Positions 1 to 10,832 of a DNA stretch of 64,000 nucleotides are shown here, piece by piece (the first letter of the stretch is position 1; every line of letters starts with the position of its first letter). The notes under the pieces are model-generated. The model did no database searches and was not told the origin of the DNA. It worked only from the letters and a program-made list of their open reading frames with translations. The DNA lies in contig NW_027185499.1 of NCBI RefSeq assembly GCF_040183065.1, positions 2,728,001 through 2,792,000 on the forward strand, given 5' to 3'. The translations under genes and the position numbers were made by a program. This stretch comes from Periplaneta americana. Lineage: Eukaryota > Arthropoda > Insecta > Blattodea > Blattidae.

Positions 1-1
1 T

Positions 2-430
2 GTCAATATTTATGCTCCTTCAGGTAGCAATAAACGGCAAGAGAGGAATGAATTTTTTCAAACGGATGTTCCTTATCTCATGCGTTCCCTGAATGATGCT
101 TATGTGTTTGGAGGAGATTTTAACTGTGTACTCCGTCCGCAAGATTGTATGGGAGAGTATCGATCTAGCAATACACTGCAGCGTTTGGTGACAGGACTAC
201 AAATGAGTGATGCCTGGTTAATGAAGCATAATGATGTTGGTTATATATGTGGCTAGTAATTCTGCTGCTAGATTAGATCGTTTTTACGTCCATCGGTCAA
301 TAGCTCCAAACATTCGATGAATTGAGATCATTCCTGTAGCCTTTTCTGATCACTCAGCGGTCATAATGCATATTGAAATGAATATGTCGTTTTTGATATT
401 TGGGCGTCCCTACTGGAAAATGAACACAAG
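2..430 (+). pseudogene. LINE endonuclease domain, C-terminal half
   Basis: The reading begins VNIYAPSGSNK and includes FGGDFNCVL, the metal-binding GDFN segment of APE-type LINE endonucleases, which nick the target for target-primed reverse transcription. Near 245 the frame is lost; the next frame carries SAARLDRFYV and FSDHSAVIM, the family's SDH catalytic block. The start is beyond the left edge. Shares the element with the RT at 901-3066. Confidence 0.75.
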
Positions 431-886
431 GTGTCTTCAAATCCCACAAGTAATGAAGAGCTACATCAGTTGTGGACTGAATGGTCGAAGAAGAAGAAAT
501 ACGAATATCATGATGTAGTGAATTGGTGGGGATATTATATTAAATCTCAATTAAAGAAATATTTCCAAAGACAAACTTATCTTCAATATCATGCCGATGA
601 ACATAATCTTAATTTCTATCATCAATGCCTGCTCGACTTGCATCATAGTTCCATATCACACTCAGAACGACGCACTCAACTCAACAAATATAAAGCTAAA
701 ATTTTGGGAATTCTTAGACAGCGAATGGAGAGCTTAAAAGTTCGAAGCGGACTAATCCCTCCCATAACAGACGAAAGAATCAACCTCTTCCATCTTATAC
801 AGACGCATAATAGAAAACGCTCTACCATGATCAGAAAAATTCAAGACAACACAGGCCAGCACTATACTACACAACATGATACATAA
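431..886 (+). CDS. LINE linker between endonuclease and RT
   Basis: This 151-codon open stretch has no recognisable catalytic motif. It is rich in Lys, Gln and His and lies where L1/Tx1 ORF2 proteins carry the helical linker between endonuclease and RT. It runs on from the endonuclease frame (the initial codon is a GTG inside the reading, not a genuine start) and ends by a frameshift near 880: the alternative frame reads ISNAFLLHFSNIF straight into the RT segment at 901. I infer one ancestral ORF2. Confidence 0.6.
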   Translation: MSSNPTSNEELHQLWTEWSKKKKYEYHDVVNWWGYYIKSQLKKYFQRQTYLQYHADEHNLNFYHQCLLDLHHSSISHSERRTQLNKYKAKILGILRQRMESLKVRSGLIPPITDERINLFHLIQTHNRKRSTMIRKIQDNTGQHYTTQHDT

Positions 887-900
887 GTAACGCATTTCTG

Positions 901-3066
901 TTGCATTTTAGCAATATTTTTCAAGAAAAATCCCACAATTCACCTTCTCTACGATATTTTGATTCAGTCAAGATCGCTACCGTATCAGAAGAAGAAAACC
1001 TATTGCTTGAACAGCCGGTCACTAAAGAAGAAGTTTACACGGCGCTTTGTCAAGGTAAGCGCTCAAGAACACCCGGAATTGATGGAATTCCACTAGAATT
1101 TTATTTAACCTGCTGGGAAATAATTAAGGAGGACTTAACAACAGTGATAAATGCAATTCTACATCGGAAGAAGCTCTGTGCATCGCAACAGAAAGGTATT
1201 ATTGTTCTTATTAAGAAAAAAGTCGATGCGGTCACCGTGCACGATTACAGGCCTATTACATTGCTCACATATGACTATAAAATTATAGCTAGAATATTAG
1301 CCAACCGCATAACACCGCTTCTAAGTAAGCTCCTACATCCAGCACAGTACTGTGGCTCGTCTGAGCGTACTATCTTTGATGTGGTGTGTTCCCTGAGAGA
1401 TTGTGTTGCTACTTCGCTTGAAGATAAAATCAAGAGATTATTGTGTTCCATCGATTTTGAACGTGCCTTCGACAACGTGAATCATAATTTCATGTTCCAG
1501 TGTCTAGCATGGTACGGTTTCAGTGACACTTTTATCTCCTATATCAAATGTCTTTATAGTGGAATTAATAGTCAGATTCAAATAAATGGTTTTCGTTCAC
1601 CAACGATCAATATCACTAAATCGATTAGACAAGGTTGTCCTCTTTCTATGTTATTGTTTACTTTAGTACTTAATCCACTTATATGTAAATTGCATAATTC
1701 TATTACTGGTATTTCCCTCAGGGAGCAGAAGTTAGCGGTAGTTGCGTATGCGGATGACGTCAGTGTTTTGCTTTCAAATGAAAAGGATGTTGAACAACTT
1801 AAAACTATTTTGAATGAATTCAGTAACATTTCAGGGCTACGTATCAACGAGCAAAAATCCAAGATTCTTCCGATAGGACAGTGGCAAGTACTTCCGCAGA
1901 TACCTCCACTGCAAACAGTGAAGACCATCAAAATTCTTGGGATTGTGTTTTCGGCTTCTATAGGAGAGATGATACATCTCAATTGGAAGAGAATTGTTCA
2001 AAAGATTAAAGTAACAGCGCAAGACTTATATTTTCGTGATTTGTGTTTGTATCAACGAAGTTGGGCTGTACAGACGTATATACTGTCCAAGTGTTGGTAT
2101 TTAGCCCAAGTGTTACCATTAACAAATTCTTACGCACGACAAATTAATTGTGCAATATCGTGGTATATTTAGAGAGGTTGTGTGTTTCGGGTGCCTATGT
2201 CAACATTAACCTGCAGTCCATCACAAGGTGGTATTGGATTAATACATGTCATAGACAAATGTCTTGCGTTATTCCTAAGCAGAGGGAGAAGGATTCAACT
2301 TTCTAATGCTTGTTACTCAGCGGCATGGCTCCAACATTGGTTACTTAAATCGGACCTTCGAAATCCACCTGATCTTCATGTAATCCCAAGGTCGTTACTA
2401 TATCTTCAAGTTTATTTGCTGGAATGGTGTTACATGGACTCACTAGGTGCAGATCCGAATACGAGACTTGTTCAGGTAGTGTACCAGAATCTTAGAGGAA
2501 GGTCTCCTCCACAACAAATGCGTATACAACGAATCGCCCCTACCAATGTGAATTATGATCAACTCTGGCGTAACATCAGCTACCCTGCTTTGTCTTTTGA
2601 TGTCCGCTCCACCTGGTTTAAGGCGGTACATGACGTGGTGGCCACACGCACTCCCCTTTTCTCCATCAGGTTGAGTCTAACGGAAGTTTGCCCCTCGTGT
2701 CAACAACAGGACACTATCCTGCACCGCATCTCAACATGTTCTTCTGTTAGTGACAATTTTGAAGCTGCCACGAGTTATGTACGGAACCTAGGTTTAATCA
2801 ACTGTTCACCCGAGAAGTTCCTTCGTCCCGATTTTCAAATTTCACCCCGTCCTAGACTAAATGCCATCTTGTTGGTTTTAGGTAATACAATTTCTTATGT
2901 GTTGCAAAATCATGGAGCTTTAGACAAGGCTGTATATTTGGATTTTCTCAAACGGACACGGTGGAAGACGCGACAGGACAGTCAACACAAGATTATGTTT
3001 GGCAGTTTCATTGACATTGTAGAAAGGTTCAAAGATCACAGGGAAAGTGTTAAACTTATACATTAA
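901..3066 (+). pseudogene. LINE reverse transcriptase and C-terminal region
   Basis: RT domain with fingers/palm motifs in order: RTPGIDGIPLEFY (about residue 60), YRPITLLTYDYKIIARILANR, IDFERAFDNVNHN (first catalytic Asp), RQGCPLS, and YADDVSVLL (catalytic AYADD). The thumb follows. The reading stops at TAG 2170-2172 and continues in the same frame (TGG to TAG is the simplest change) into 294 more codons with a CPSCQQQ...HRISTC cysteine/histidine motif typical of L1/Tx1 C-termini, ending at TAA 3066. Only one stop in 2.1 kb suggests recent activity. Confidence 0.85.
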
Positions 3067-3814
3067 TTTACTTTTATTGTTGTATTCATTCGTATTTTAT
3101 GTATAGTATGAGAACGGTATAATAAAAAAGTGGCTTTAAAAATAATAAAAGGTGGTGGCGCTTACAGCTACGAACAAGTTCGAATTTTACTGTGAATAAA
3201 AGTATAGGGATAAATTAATTTCATTTCTTAAATAAAATTCGAAATTAGTTTTGTTTCAGTGTATTGAATTTATTTTTCTTTAAAGCTATACGTGCGTTAG
3301 AAATAACTTTTTTTCGCTCTTCAACTTTTGATTCACATACACTTAGCGGCAAAAAGAATGGGCCGACTCTTGGTCGATAGAAATGCTAAGTTCTATCGCG
3401 CGGTTCACTCGTGTAAACGTAACGCACTGCAAGGCATTGCTGTGGTGTCTCTTCATTGAAAGTCGTCCGTCTATAATGTAATAACCCTTACGAGCAGTGT
3501 GTGGCCCAGTGATAAGAAGGTTGACATCCGTATCAGGAGTTATGAGTTCGCCTCCCGGTGCAGTAAAATTATTTCTTTTATTTTCACTTTTACTTAATTT
3601 ATTAGTTTAAATGTGAAATGGCATTTGTTAACAAACTTCGTTATGCCTGCTTTGTAAAAATATTATTGTCCATCACCTGTGGGCTATTAATAGGTGACAC
3701 CTGGCCTGTATAAACAAACATACTTGTTGCGCATCCTAAAAACGGACGCATATTAAACACAAATAAATAATTAAATTAACAAAAACAAACAATTTGTTAG
3801 GATATTAACAAAAC

Positions 3815-4320
3815 AAGGCTGTGGTGGGGACTAGTATCTCGTCCACAAACCACCTGCGTCAACAACTGCCCTCATTCTGCGCGGCATGGAATCCACAAGA
3901 TTATGGAACAGGTCTAAATTCTTGCCATCTCCTCCCACGCATCTAGAACTCTGTCCCACAATTCCTCAGGTGTCCGAACTGGTGGTTGTTCTGCCCAATT
4001 AGAGCGTAGGATCCTTTTGACTGCAGCCCACAAATTTTGAATCGGATTCATATCTGGTGAATTTGGAGGCCAGTCGACTGGGTCGACATCACGCCTCCTC
4101 GTAAACTACCTTTGAATCCGGTTGGCGGTGTGTATCGGATGATTATCCTGCTGGAAGAAAAGTGTTCCTTCTGGATATCGTTTTCGGGCGGAAGGGATCA
4201 TTACATTTGTCAAAATGTGTTCGTAGACTTCTGCCGTAAACCGTCCGTGGCTGCGTTCGTTGCTATTGGAGACAATTACCTCGTTGGAGAAAATGATATT
4301 TCTCCAATCGAAGTCCTGTT
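3815..4320 (-). pseudogene. Tc1 transposase, catalytic half
   Basis: Minus-strand reading shows DWRNIIFSNEV, then FQQDNHPIHTA (second catalytic Asp of the DDE triad) and DWPPNSPDMNPIQNLW (third carboxylate region), then the usual tail with TPEELWDRV. A stop lies between the two motifs and others follow near the C-terminus. The N-terminal helix-turn-helix half is not found; the corresponding space holds AT-rich DNA and a SINE. The enzyme cut and joined element ends in the nucleus; this copy cannot make an intact protein. Confidence 0.88.
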
Positions 4321-4537
4321 GGAGAGTAGCATACGCAGAATAACCTATGCGAACCAGGGCAATGATTTATTGTTTCTGTGCCATCTTCAAGCGTAATGAC
4401 GAGAGAGAACGTTGTATTAACAGATAGCAGTATTGCTTGAAAGAGAGAGGGAGGTTTATTATTTATTAGAGTTTGGCCATATTCTAAGAGATATCGCCAC
4501 TTAATTAAAGCTTTGCGAGACACATATGTTGGCAAAT

Positions 4538-4655
4538 TTGTAATAAAAAAAAAAAGAAGATTGAGAGAGATTCGAACCTTGAGCTACTACTACTACTAGC
4601 TTGTTCAATAGACCAGTGCCGTAACGACTTACGCTACTGTGACTGTTAATATCAG
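4538..4655 (-). mobile_element. tRNA-derived SINE inside Tc1
   Basis: On the minus strand an A-box-like TAGCGTAAGTCG and a B box GGTTCGAATC are spaced as in a tRNA gene, followed by a T-rich stretch and an oligo-A run on the opposite strand at 4543-4554. (CTA)n triplets sit between the boxes. Ends and duplication not determined. Confidence 0.5.
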
Positions 4656-6052
4656 TTCGGCATAATCCGTGATTTTCCTGTTCATATTCGCTCCGGTTGA
4701 TTTTGTATTTATCAATTTTATTATTATTTCACTCTTCAAGGGTTCTGATGTATCTAGAATCAACCCGCCATTCGATTTTATTACATATTTTAGAATCTTA
4801 AACAAAATACAGCAAATTTAAATGGTTTAATTATGTGTTACCTGGTAAACTATGGCTTTGACGAGACGAGCATGCGCAATGTTATGTCTCTTGAACTTAA
4901 AAAATTGTCGGCTGGCCCATTCTTTTTGCCGCTAAGTGTACATACTGTGTACTACCTATTTATCCTGTTCATTACATTCGCTAGCAACCATTTTATTACG
5001 AAGATTAAAACACAGAATTATATTGCATTTTAGATGGACTCTGCAGCGACGCGACGTACCACAGCGGTAGCTCAACATCCAGCTTGACTACACAGAGTAA
5101 TGCAGCCAGTCTGTCAGAAGGTACAGTAATTGTTTACATTCTGAGGTGGTGGCGCTTTCAGCTACGAACAAGTTCGAATTTTGCTGTGAATAAAAGTATA
5201 GGGATAAATTAATTTCATTTCTTAAATAAAATTCGAAATTACTTTTGTCTCAGTGTATTGAATTTATTTTTCTTTAAAGCTATACATGCGATATAAATAA
5301 CTTTTCTTCGTTCTTCAACTTTTGATTCACTTACATACTGTCTCGTACCTATTTATCCTGTTCATTACATTCGTTAACAATCATTTTATTACGAAGATTA
5401 AAGCACAGAATTATATTGCGTTTCAGATGGACTCTGCAGCGACCCGACGTGCCACAGCGAGGAAAGCTCAACATCCAGCTTGACTACACTGTGCAGCACA
5501 GTCCATATGTTAAAAGGTACAGCAATTGTTTACATTCTGAGGCGGTGGCGCTTTCAGCCACGAACAAGTTCGAATTTTACAGTAAATAAAAGTATGGCAA
5601 TAAATTAATTTCATTCCTTAAATAAAATTCGAAATTACTTTTGTTTCAGTTTATTGAATTTATTTTTCTTTAAGGCTATACGTGCGTTAGAAGTAACTTT
5701 ACTTCGCGCTTCAATTTTGGATTCGCGTACATAGCGTGTACTACCTATTTATCATGTTCATTACATTCGCTAAAAATTATTTTATTACGACGATTGAAAC
5801 ACAGAATTATATTGCATTTTAGATGGACAGCACAGCGAGCCCGACCTGAGGTACTTCTGCTACTACTACGCCAGCAGAGAATCCAGCTTGACTGCACAGA
5901 GCAGCGAAGCCAGTCTTTTAGAAGGTACAATAATTGTTTACATTCTGAAGTGGTGGCGCTTTCAGCTATGAACAAGTTCGAATTTTACTGTAGGCTAAAT
6001 AAAAGAATAGGGATAAATTAATTTCATTTTTTAAAAGTAAGATGAAAGAATT

Positions 6053-7181
6053 CATCAGTTTATTGAATTTATTGAAAGAATTATATCAGGCAAGGGTAAA
6101 CATAATCAAAGATGAGAATGGTGACTTGCTTGCAGACGCTCATTCAATCCTGAACAGATGGAAAAACTATTTCGGACAACTACTAAATATACATAGGCCG
6201 AAATTGAAATACAAACTGCTGAGCCATTTATACCCGAACCCACACTTTCTGAAGTCGAAATTGCGATAGAAATCTGAAAAATTATAAGTCTCCAGGTATC
6301 GATCAAATTCCAGCAGAATTAATACAAAAGGATGGAAGCACATTATCTAACGAAATTTATAAGCTTGTACCTGCTATTTGGGAGAAGGAAATTGTACCAG
6401 AACAATGGAAGGAGTCCATAATCGTACCTATATTTAAGAAAGGGGACAAGACTATAGTAACTTTCGAGGAATATCACTTTTGTTGACGTCGTACAAAATT
6501 TTGTCCAATATTCTTTTGAGAAGATTAACTCCATATGTAGATGAAATTATTGGGGATCATCAGTGTGGTTTTAGGCGTAATAGATCGACTATTGACCAGA
6601 TATTTTGTATTCGACAGATAATGGAGAAAAAATGGGAGGATAAGGGTACAGTGCATCAGTTATTCATAGATTTCAAAAATACATATGACTCGGTTAAGAG
6701 AGAAGTTTTATATGATATTTTTATTGAATTTGGTATTCCCAAGAAATTAGTTCGGTTAATTAAAATATGTCTCAGTGAAAAGTACAGCAGAGTCCGTAGG
6801 TCTATAGGTCAGTTTCTGTCAGATGCGTTTCCAATTCACTGCAGGCTAAAACAAGGAGATGCACTATCACTTTTACTTTTTAACTTTGCTCTAGAGTATG
6901 CCATTAGGAAAGTTCAGAATAACAGAGAGGGTTTGGAATTGAATGAGTTACATCAGCTGCTTGTCTATGTGGATGACGTGAATATGTTAGGAGAAAATCC
7001 ACAAACGATTAAGGGAAACACGGGAATTTTACTGGAAGCAAGTAAAGAGGTTTGGAAGTAAATCCCGAAAAGACAAAGTATATGATTATGTCTCGTGACG
7101 AGAATATTGGAAAAAAAATTGGAAATTTATCTTTTTAAGAGGTGGAGAAGTTCAAATATCTTGGAGCAACAGTAACAAATG
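6053..7181 (+). pseudogene. RTE LINE reverse transcriptase segment
   Basis: Readings include NGDLLADAHSILNRWKNYF (linker), [74 protein letters not shown] (first catalytic Asp), [14 protein letters not shown] and YVDDVNML (the usual YADD has Val). This is the RTE group whose proteins are often misnamed craniofacial development protein 2 in insect annotations. Frame changes near 6270 and 6470 and a stop after 7061 break it. The endonuclease is absent through 5' truncation. Confidence 0.85.
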
Positions 7182-7526
7182 AGGCTATCAAGTGCAAAAC
7201 TCGTCTTATCCAAAATAAATAAAAAAAAATGAGTTACATATGGGATGTTGTACTACTTGCAGCCCTCTATGTACTGATATAGTCGGTTTGTGCAAATCTT
7301 GTCTAATTCCTTTTCCATAGAGCTCAGAAAACTACTATCAAATGCAAAACTGTCCATATCCATAACAGTGGTTCGTGCAGAACCAAGTCTGATCCATCTA
7401 ACAATGTAGAGCAAAACTCTTCTTATCCAATATTTGCTGTGCTACCATTAAGAAATATGAAGAGCAAAACTAGTCTTATCCAACGTTAAGAAAAACACAC
7501 ATTTCTATGCTCGTTAATATTATTTT

Positions 7527-7879
7527 GGCAACCCTGCACCGAAAGAGCTTAGAGGCGGAGATAGAGTGTCACAAAAGAACAACAGTAAGAGAGAATATCG
7601 GTCAGATCTGTGTGTGGGCAAGACAATTTTAAAACGCGGAAAAAACTTAGAAATGCTTTCTGCAAGGAATCTGAATATAGGTATTGCAAGAAATGAAGAA
7701 AAATTGAAAGATGTAGTTAATTTATTAAAGAAACATTTTGGTAAGAACTGAGAGGAGAATGAAAATCTTGTCTATTACAAAAATGTAATTTCTCAGAATA
7801 CTACAGCAGATCGCAATGAAGAGGAGGATGTGTTTTGCAATAGTTTCATGGACGTTGAAGGAGAACAACTCAGAATTTG
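7527..7879 (+). pseudogene. Unrecognised coding remnant in segment X
   Basis: One frame reads from FGNPAPKELRGGDRVSQK through KDVVNLLKKHFGKN, has one internal stop, and continues EENENLVYYKNVIS...CNSFMDVEGEQLRI to a second stop, about 115 codons in total. Composition is charged (Lys, Asn, Glu) and lacks membrane or zinc motifs. No family recognised; the in-frame continuation past the stop argues for a decayed coding sequence rather than a chance frame. No upstream ATG in frame was seen. Confidence 0.35.
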
Positions 7880-7961
7880 AAATGAAATATTGAAAAAAAA
7901 CTACATATGTGAATATAGAGAGTTTTCATTTATCTTTTTTTATTGTGAAAGTGTTAACATA

Positions 7962-8945
7962 CAGAGTGTCCCATTTATCTTGTACACCTAACATAATTTT
8001 TTTGTTTGGATAGGTATTGGGATTTTTGTTTTTGAACGTTATGTTATGACGAGGGGCTAACATGAGTGTGAAGATTTGGTGTATGTAACTACATTATGGT
8101 ATAAGATACAGTGAAATAAATTTTTCAAAAGCACTACATTACTTTAATCATTTTACATTGATTACACACATTAAGACGAGTTCAAAAATGTATCACAATG
8201 TCACCTTCCCAATCAATAACAACAAAATGAAACAAAAACGTACTTCCAATGTGATAATGTTATGCTTTGAGACTCACAGAAAATGTTCCAAATGGTGACC
8301 ATTCACATTAATGCACATTCGAAGGCATTCCCCGAAAGACGGTAGGACTGCCCAGCATGTTGCTAGCTCAATGGACACACAAGCCTGTCGAATGCTTTGC
8401 TGCATGTCTGGTGTTGTCAGAATGTCCTGGTACACACTGTCCTTTACAGTTCCTCACAGGAAGAAGTGAAGTGGCGATAGGTCCGGAGAACGTGCAGGCC
8501 ATTGTACGTGGATTGTGAAGTCGACAGTTGTTGTGGTTTGTTTACATGTTAAGACAGCAAACACACAACACACGACGTGTACAGACGTCAGTCGTCTTTC
8601 GTTTTGTGTAAATCAATGCACAAGATGAATGGGGTACCACAACAAACGACACATTCTGATGGCATTCATTTTGCATTTTGTTGTTGTTAATGATTGGGAA
8701 GGTGACATTGTGATACATTTTTGAATTCGTCTTAATATGTGTAATCAATGTAACATGATTAAAGTATGTAGTTCTAGTTGAAAAATTCATGACGTCACGT
8801 GTATCTTGTACTATAATGTTACATGCACCAAATCTCTACACTCATATTAGGCCTTCGTTTTAACGTAACTTTCAAAAACAAAAATTTCAATACCTATCCA
8901 AACAAAAAAGTTACAATAGGCGCACAAGATAAATGGGACATTATG
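7962..8945 (-). mobile_element. IS630/mariner-like element with ~280-bp inverted repeats
   Basis: Ends read CAGAGTGTCCCATTTATC and, inverted, CATAATGTCCCATTTATC, flanked by TA (7960-7961, 8946-8947). The inverted repeats are unusually long: roughly 7962-8240 against 8660-8945, high identity with scattered changes. The 420-bp middle keeps a transposase C-terminus on the minus strand. Length 984 bp, therefore non-autonomous, with fold-back architecture. Inserted in segment X. Confidence 0.85.
8288..8520 (-). pseudogene. IS630/mariner-type transposase, C-terminal fragment
   Basis: Minus strand reads VQWPARSPDLSPLHFFL, stop, GTVKDSVYQDILTTPDM...CLRMCINVNGHHLEH, the widespread insect DDE family whose tail is LRMCINVNGGHFEH. 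The SPDLSPLD segment normally carries the third catalytic Asp; here it reads SPLH. Only about 75 codons remain, so it is a relic inside a non-autonomous element. Confidence 0.8.
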
Positions 8946-9224
8946 TATAAAGAATAGTATGTGTATTTGCACTAAATTATAAAAAGTTATTCATTTATGT
9001 TATGAAGCAAAGATAGTGAATAGTAAATGAGAAAATTGGAGCTATTTTTTATAAAAGCATATGTTGTAACAACCAAAACTTGTCTTATCCACAACAGTAC
9101 AGTGCAAAACTCGCCCTATCCAAAATTACATTGTGTTTCACTGTCGTAATATTGGTGTCTGATTTTTCACATGATGCATGTTAGATTTAGGGCCTTGTAA
9201 GAAAATGATAGTATTAAAATGCTA

Positions 9225-10830
9225 AGGTGTAGTGCCCAATGTTCGTCCCCTTGCCTAAATTCGTCCCCCATATTATTTCACCCATAACGTGTCGCACCCT
9301 GGTGATGTGTCAGTAGAGATTATCTTTCTTTATGCAGTAAGAAGCGTGCTGTCAGTTGGAGTGAGTGTTATTGTTTGTTCATTGTTATTTAAGTTTTAAA
9401 TATCTGGAAGGTGGAAAACTATTCTTCTTATATATTCTCAGCAGTATATTACAGCCTAAGGTGCGTATTTTCATAACATTTTTTGCTCCTATATATAGAG
9501 CAAAGTGTCTAGTGTAAGAATATATTAACTGGACCGGAAATTGCAGCGTGCTTAGAACAAGATGCCGCCATACTTTTGTGGTGCACACGCCTAAATTTCG
9601 TCCCCCAGGACGTGTCTAAATTTCGTCCCCGGAACGGATTTCGGAATGTTATTTCCATATCATGTAATTTCAGTAAGGCTGTTGCCATTTATATTTCTGG
9701 TTGTCTTCAGTTGGGAAAACGGAAACTATGGAGCAAGGAGGAAATGATAGAAGCCGTAAAACCTGTTAGGGAGAAAAATATAGGCTACAAGTTGGTATCT
9801 AATCAACATCAACTTACCCAAGTGACAGAATATCAGAAAACTGAACCTGAAACTTCAAATTCTGTGATCAGTCCAGAAGATATTAGAAAAGTTCCAGTGA
9901 TAGATCCTTTGTCTTCCAATAGGCGTGGTATAGTACTTCTAGTAACAAGTGCACCCCATAAGAACAATGTTCAGAAAGCAGCAGGAAAGAAAAGAAAAGT
10001 TAATGAGTCTGAAAACCAAAAACAAAAGCAGACGAAAAGAAATCTGAATGTCGACTTCAAAAACTGCAACCTCAGTTTCAACCAAAAAAAGTGTACCGAA
10101 ACAAACAAAAAATAAAATTGTTTGCGAGTCTTCTAGCGATAGTGAAAGTGATGATGAAGACAATGATGATGAAGATGTAGTATTTCCGTTATTTGGGAAA
10201 AATTTTCATAACATAAGCAAGGACAGAAATGGATCAAATGCACGCGATGCTGCCATTGATGCCACCAAATGTGTTCCTCATCTTGTGAACACAAAATATT
10301 TATTTGTGACATGTGTCTGAATGGGTGAAACATAAAATTGAAAGGTTTTAGTTCTATTGGACACAATGAACGATTTAATGTTAGGTTAAAATGTTCAACT
10401 ATGTAATTTTATTTTGAAAGTTCTAAGAAACGTAAGAAAATATCACATGGAGTCTTTTGTTTTACAAAATGTAATTTAAACAATTTTCTGAATGCTCTCT
10501 TACATACTTTCTATAATTATTAGTTATTAATAAACATTCTTGATATTCTATGTTTTTATTTCATTGTACTACTGAAATTATTGACATTCAATATATTAAA
10601 AAGTATCGGGGACGAAATTTAGACCGCTTCATTGAAATGTAAAAAATTGCATAATTTTATTCTTCATGTTTTATATTCAGGTTGATTCCCAAATTTATGA
10701 ATTTCGAATTCTGTGTCTTGTAGTTAAATGTTGAACGTTCTTAACTAGATTAGTTTCAAGACTTCAACTTTAATGGTATATGAATGGTGAGACAAAACTA
10801 AATGGGGGACTATAAATGGGTACCCTACCT
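9225..10830 (+). mobile_element. pogo-like element, internally deleted
   Basis: Imperfect inverted ends (AGGTGTAGTGCCCAATGTTC against AGGTAGGGTACCCATTTATA) are flanked by TA at 9223-9224 and 10831-10832. The phrase CTAAATTTCGTCCCC and its inverse recur near both ends (9240-9275, 9588-9625, 10605-10625), probably transposase-binding sites. Removing the element joins AAAATGC to TATAGAGTG, the RTE sequence. 1606 bp; keeps N- and C-terminal coding parts but not the DDE core. Confidence 0.8.
9703..10320 (+). pseudogene. pogo transposase ends joined, DDE core missing
   Basis: Reading starts KRKLWSKEEMIEAVKPVREK (psq-type helix-turn-helix of pogo transposases) and passes after about 25 residues straight into the C-terminal linker VISPEDIRKVPVIDP...SAPHKNNVQ, a Lys-rich tract, and an acidic SSSDSESDDEDNDDED stretch after a frameshift near 10050. 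A third frame at 10228-10320 gives a cysteine-rich tail (WIKCTRCCH...CEHKIFICDMC) like the PHD-type finger ending many insect pogo proteins. About 300 residues of catalytic domain are gone, so it cannot transpose itself. Confidence 0.75.
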
Positions 10831-10832
10831 TA

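Larger units (their letters stand above)
1..3150 (+). mobile_element. L1/Tx1-type LINE, 3' part
   Basis: Non-LTR retrotransposon entering from the left edge. In order: apurinic-type endonuclease remnant (1-430), linker (431-886), reverse transcriptase and C-terminal region (901-3066), short 3' UTR ending in AATAATAAAA at 3150. RT spacing and wording (PGIDGIPLEFY, YRPITLLTYDYK, RQGCPLS, YADD) resemble the L1/Tx1 group more than Jockey or RTE; clade is inferred, not tested. The 3' end abuts the first base of the ~400-bp tandem repeat at 3151. The 5' end lies outside, so a target duplication cannot be seen. Damage is light: a frameshift near 245, one near 880 and one in-frame stop at 2170. Confidence 0.85.
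3340..4938 (-). mobile_element. Tc1-like DNA transposon, full length
   Basis: Perfect 25-bp terminal inverted repeats (3340-3364 and 4914-4938, starting CACTTAGCGGCAAAAAG) are flanked by TA at 3338-3339 and 4939-4940, the Tc1/mariner target duplication. Joining the flanks restores the ~400-bp repeat without gap. At 1599 bp it matches usual Tc1 length. It holds transposase remnants on the minus strand (3815-4320) and a likely SINE (about 4540-4655). Confidence 0.92.
3151..6035 (+). repeat. ~400-bp tandem repeat, 3+ units, split by Tc1
   Basis: Units start at 3151, 5145, 5541 and 5949 with the shared start GGTGGTGGCG. Unit 1 is cut in two by the Tc1 element (3151-3337 and 4941-5144); units 2 and 3 are 396 and 408 bp; unit 4 is truncated by the RTE insertion near 6036. 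Identity looks about 85-95 percent by eye. Each unit contains an AT-rich half with CTTTAAAG. A diverged relative lies at 14110-14270. No open frame is shared by all units, so coding is unlikely. Confidence 0.85.
7193..9125 (+). repeat. Dispersed motif GCAAAACTCGTCTTATCC, eight copies
   Basis: Copies start near 7194, 7294, 7341, 7372, 7412, 7461, 9071 and 9103, some degenerate (for example GCAAATCTTGTCTAATTCC, GCAGAACCAAGTCTGATCC). All are in the same orientation, with spacings of 31-101 bp on the left. If read in frame they give variants of CKTRLIQ, but the spacings are not multiples of three. Could be subterminal protein-binding sites of an unknown element. Confidence 0.6.
7182..9214. other. 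Unrecognised inserted segment X
   Basis: About 2.0 kb (984 bp of it a separate transposon) lying inside the RTE LINE and matching nothing I recognise. It has a short coding remnant (7527-7879) and eight forward-oriented copies of a ~20-bp motif, six at the left (7193-7480) and two at the right (9070-9125). Inverted ends and a clear target duplication were not found, so the mechanism of arrival is open. Confidence 0.45.

Noticed and set aside
4112-4396. 94-codon plus-strand frame in the Tc1 element
   Set aside because: It is the antisense of the transposase DDE region, where the minus strand shows family motifs.
9576-9700. Coding start for the pogo frame at 9576
   Set aside because: The first 40 codons are translated terminal repeat sequence (GTCCCC motifs); family similarity starts only at about 9703.
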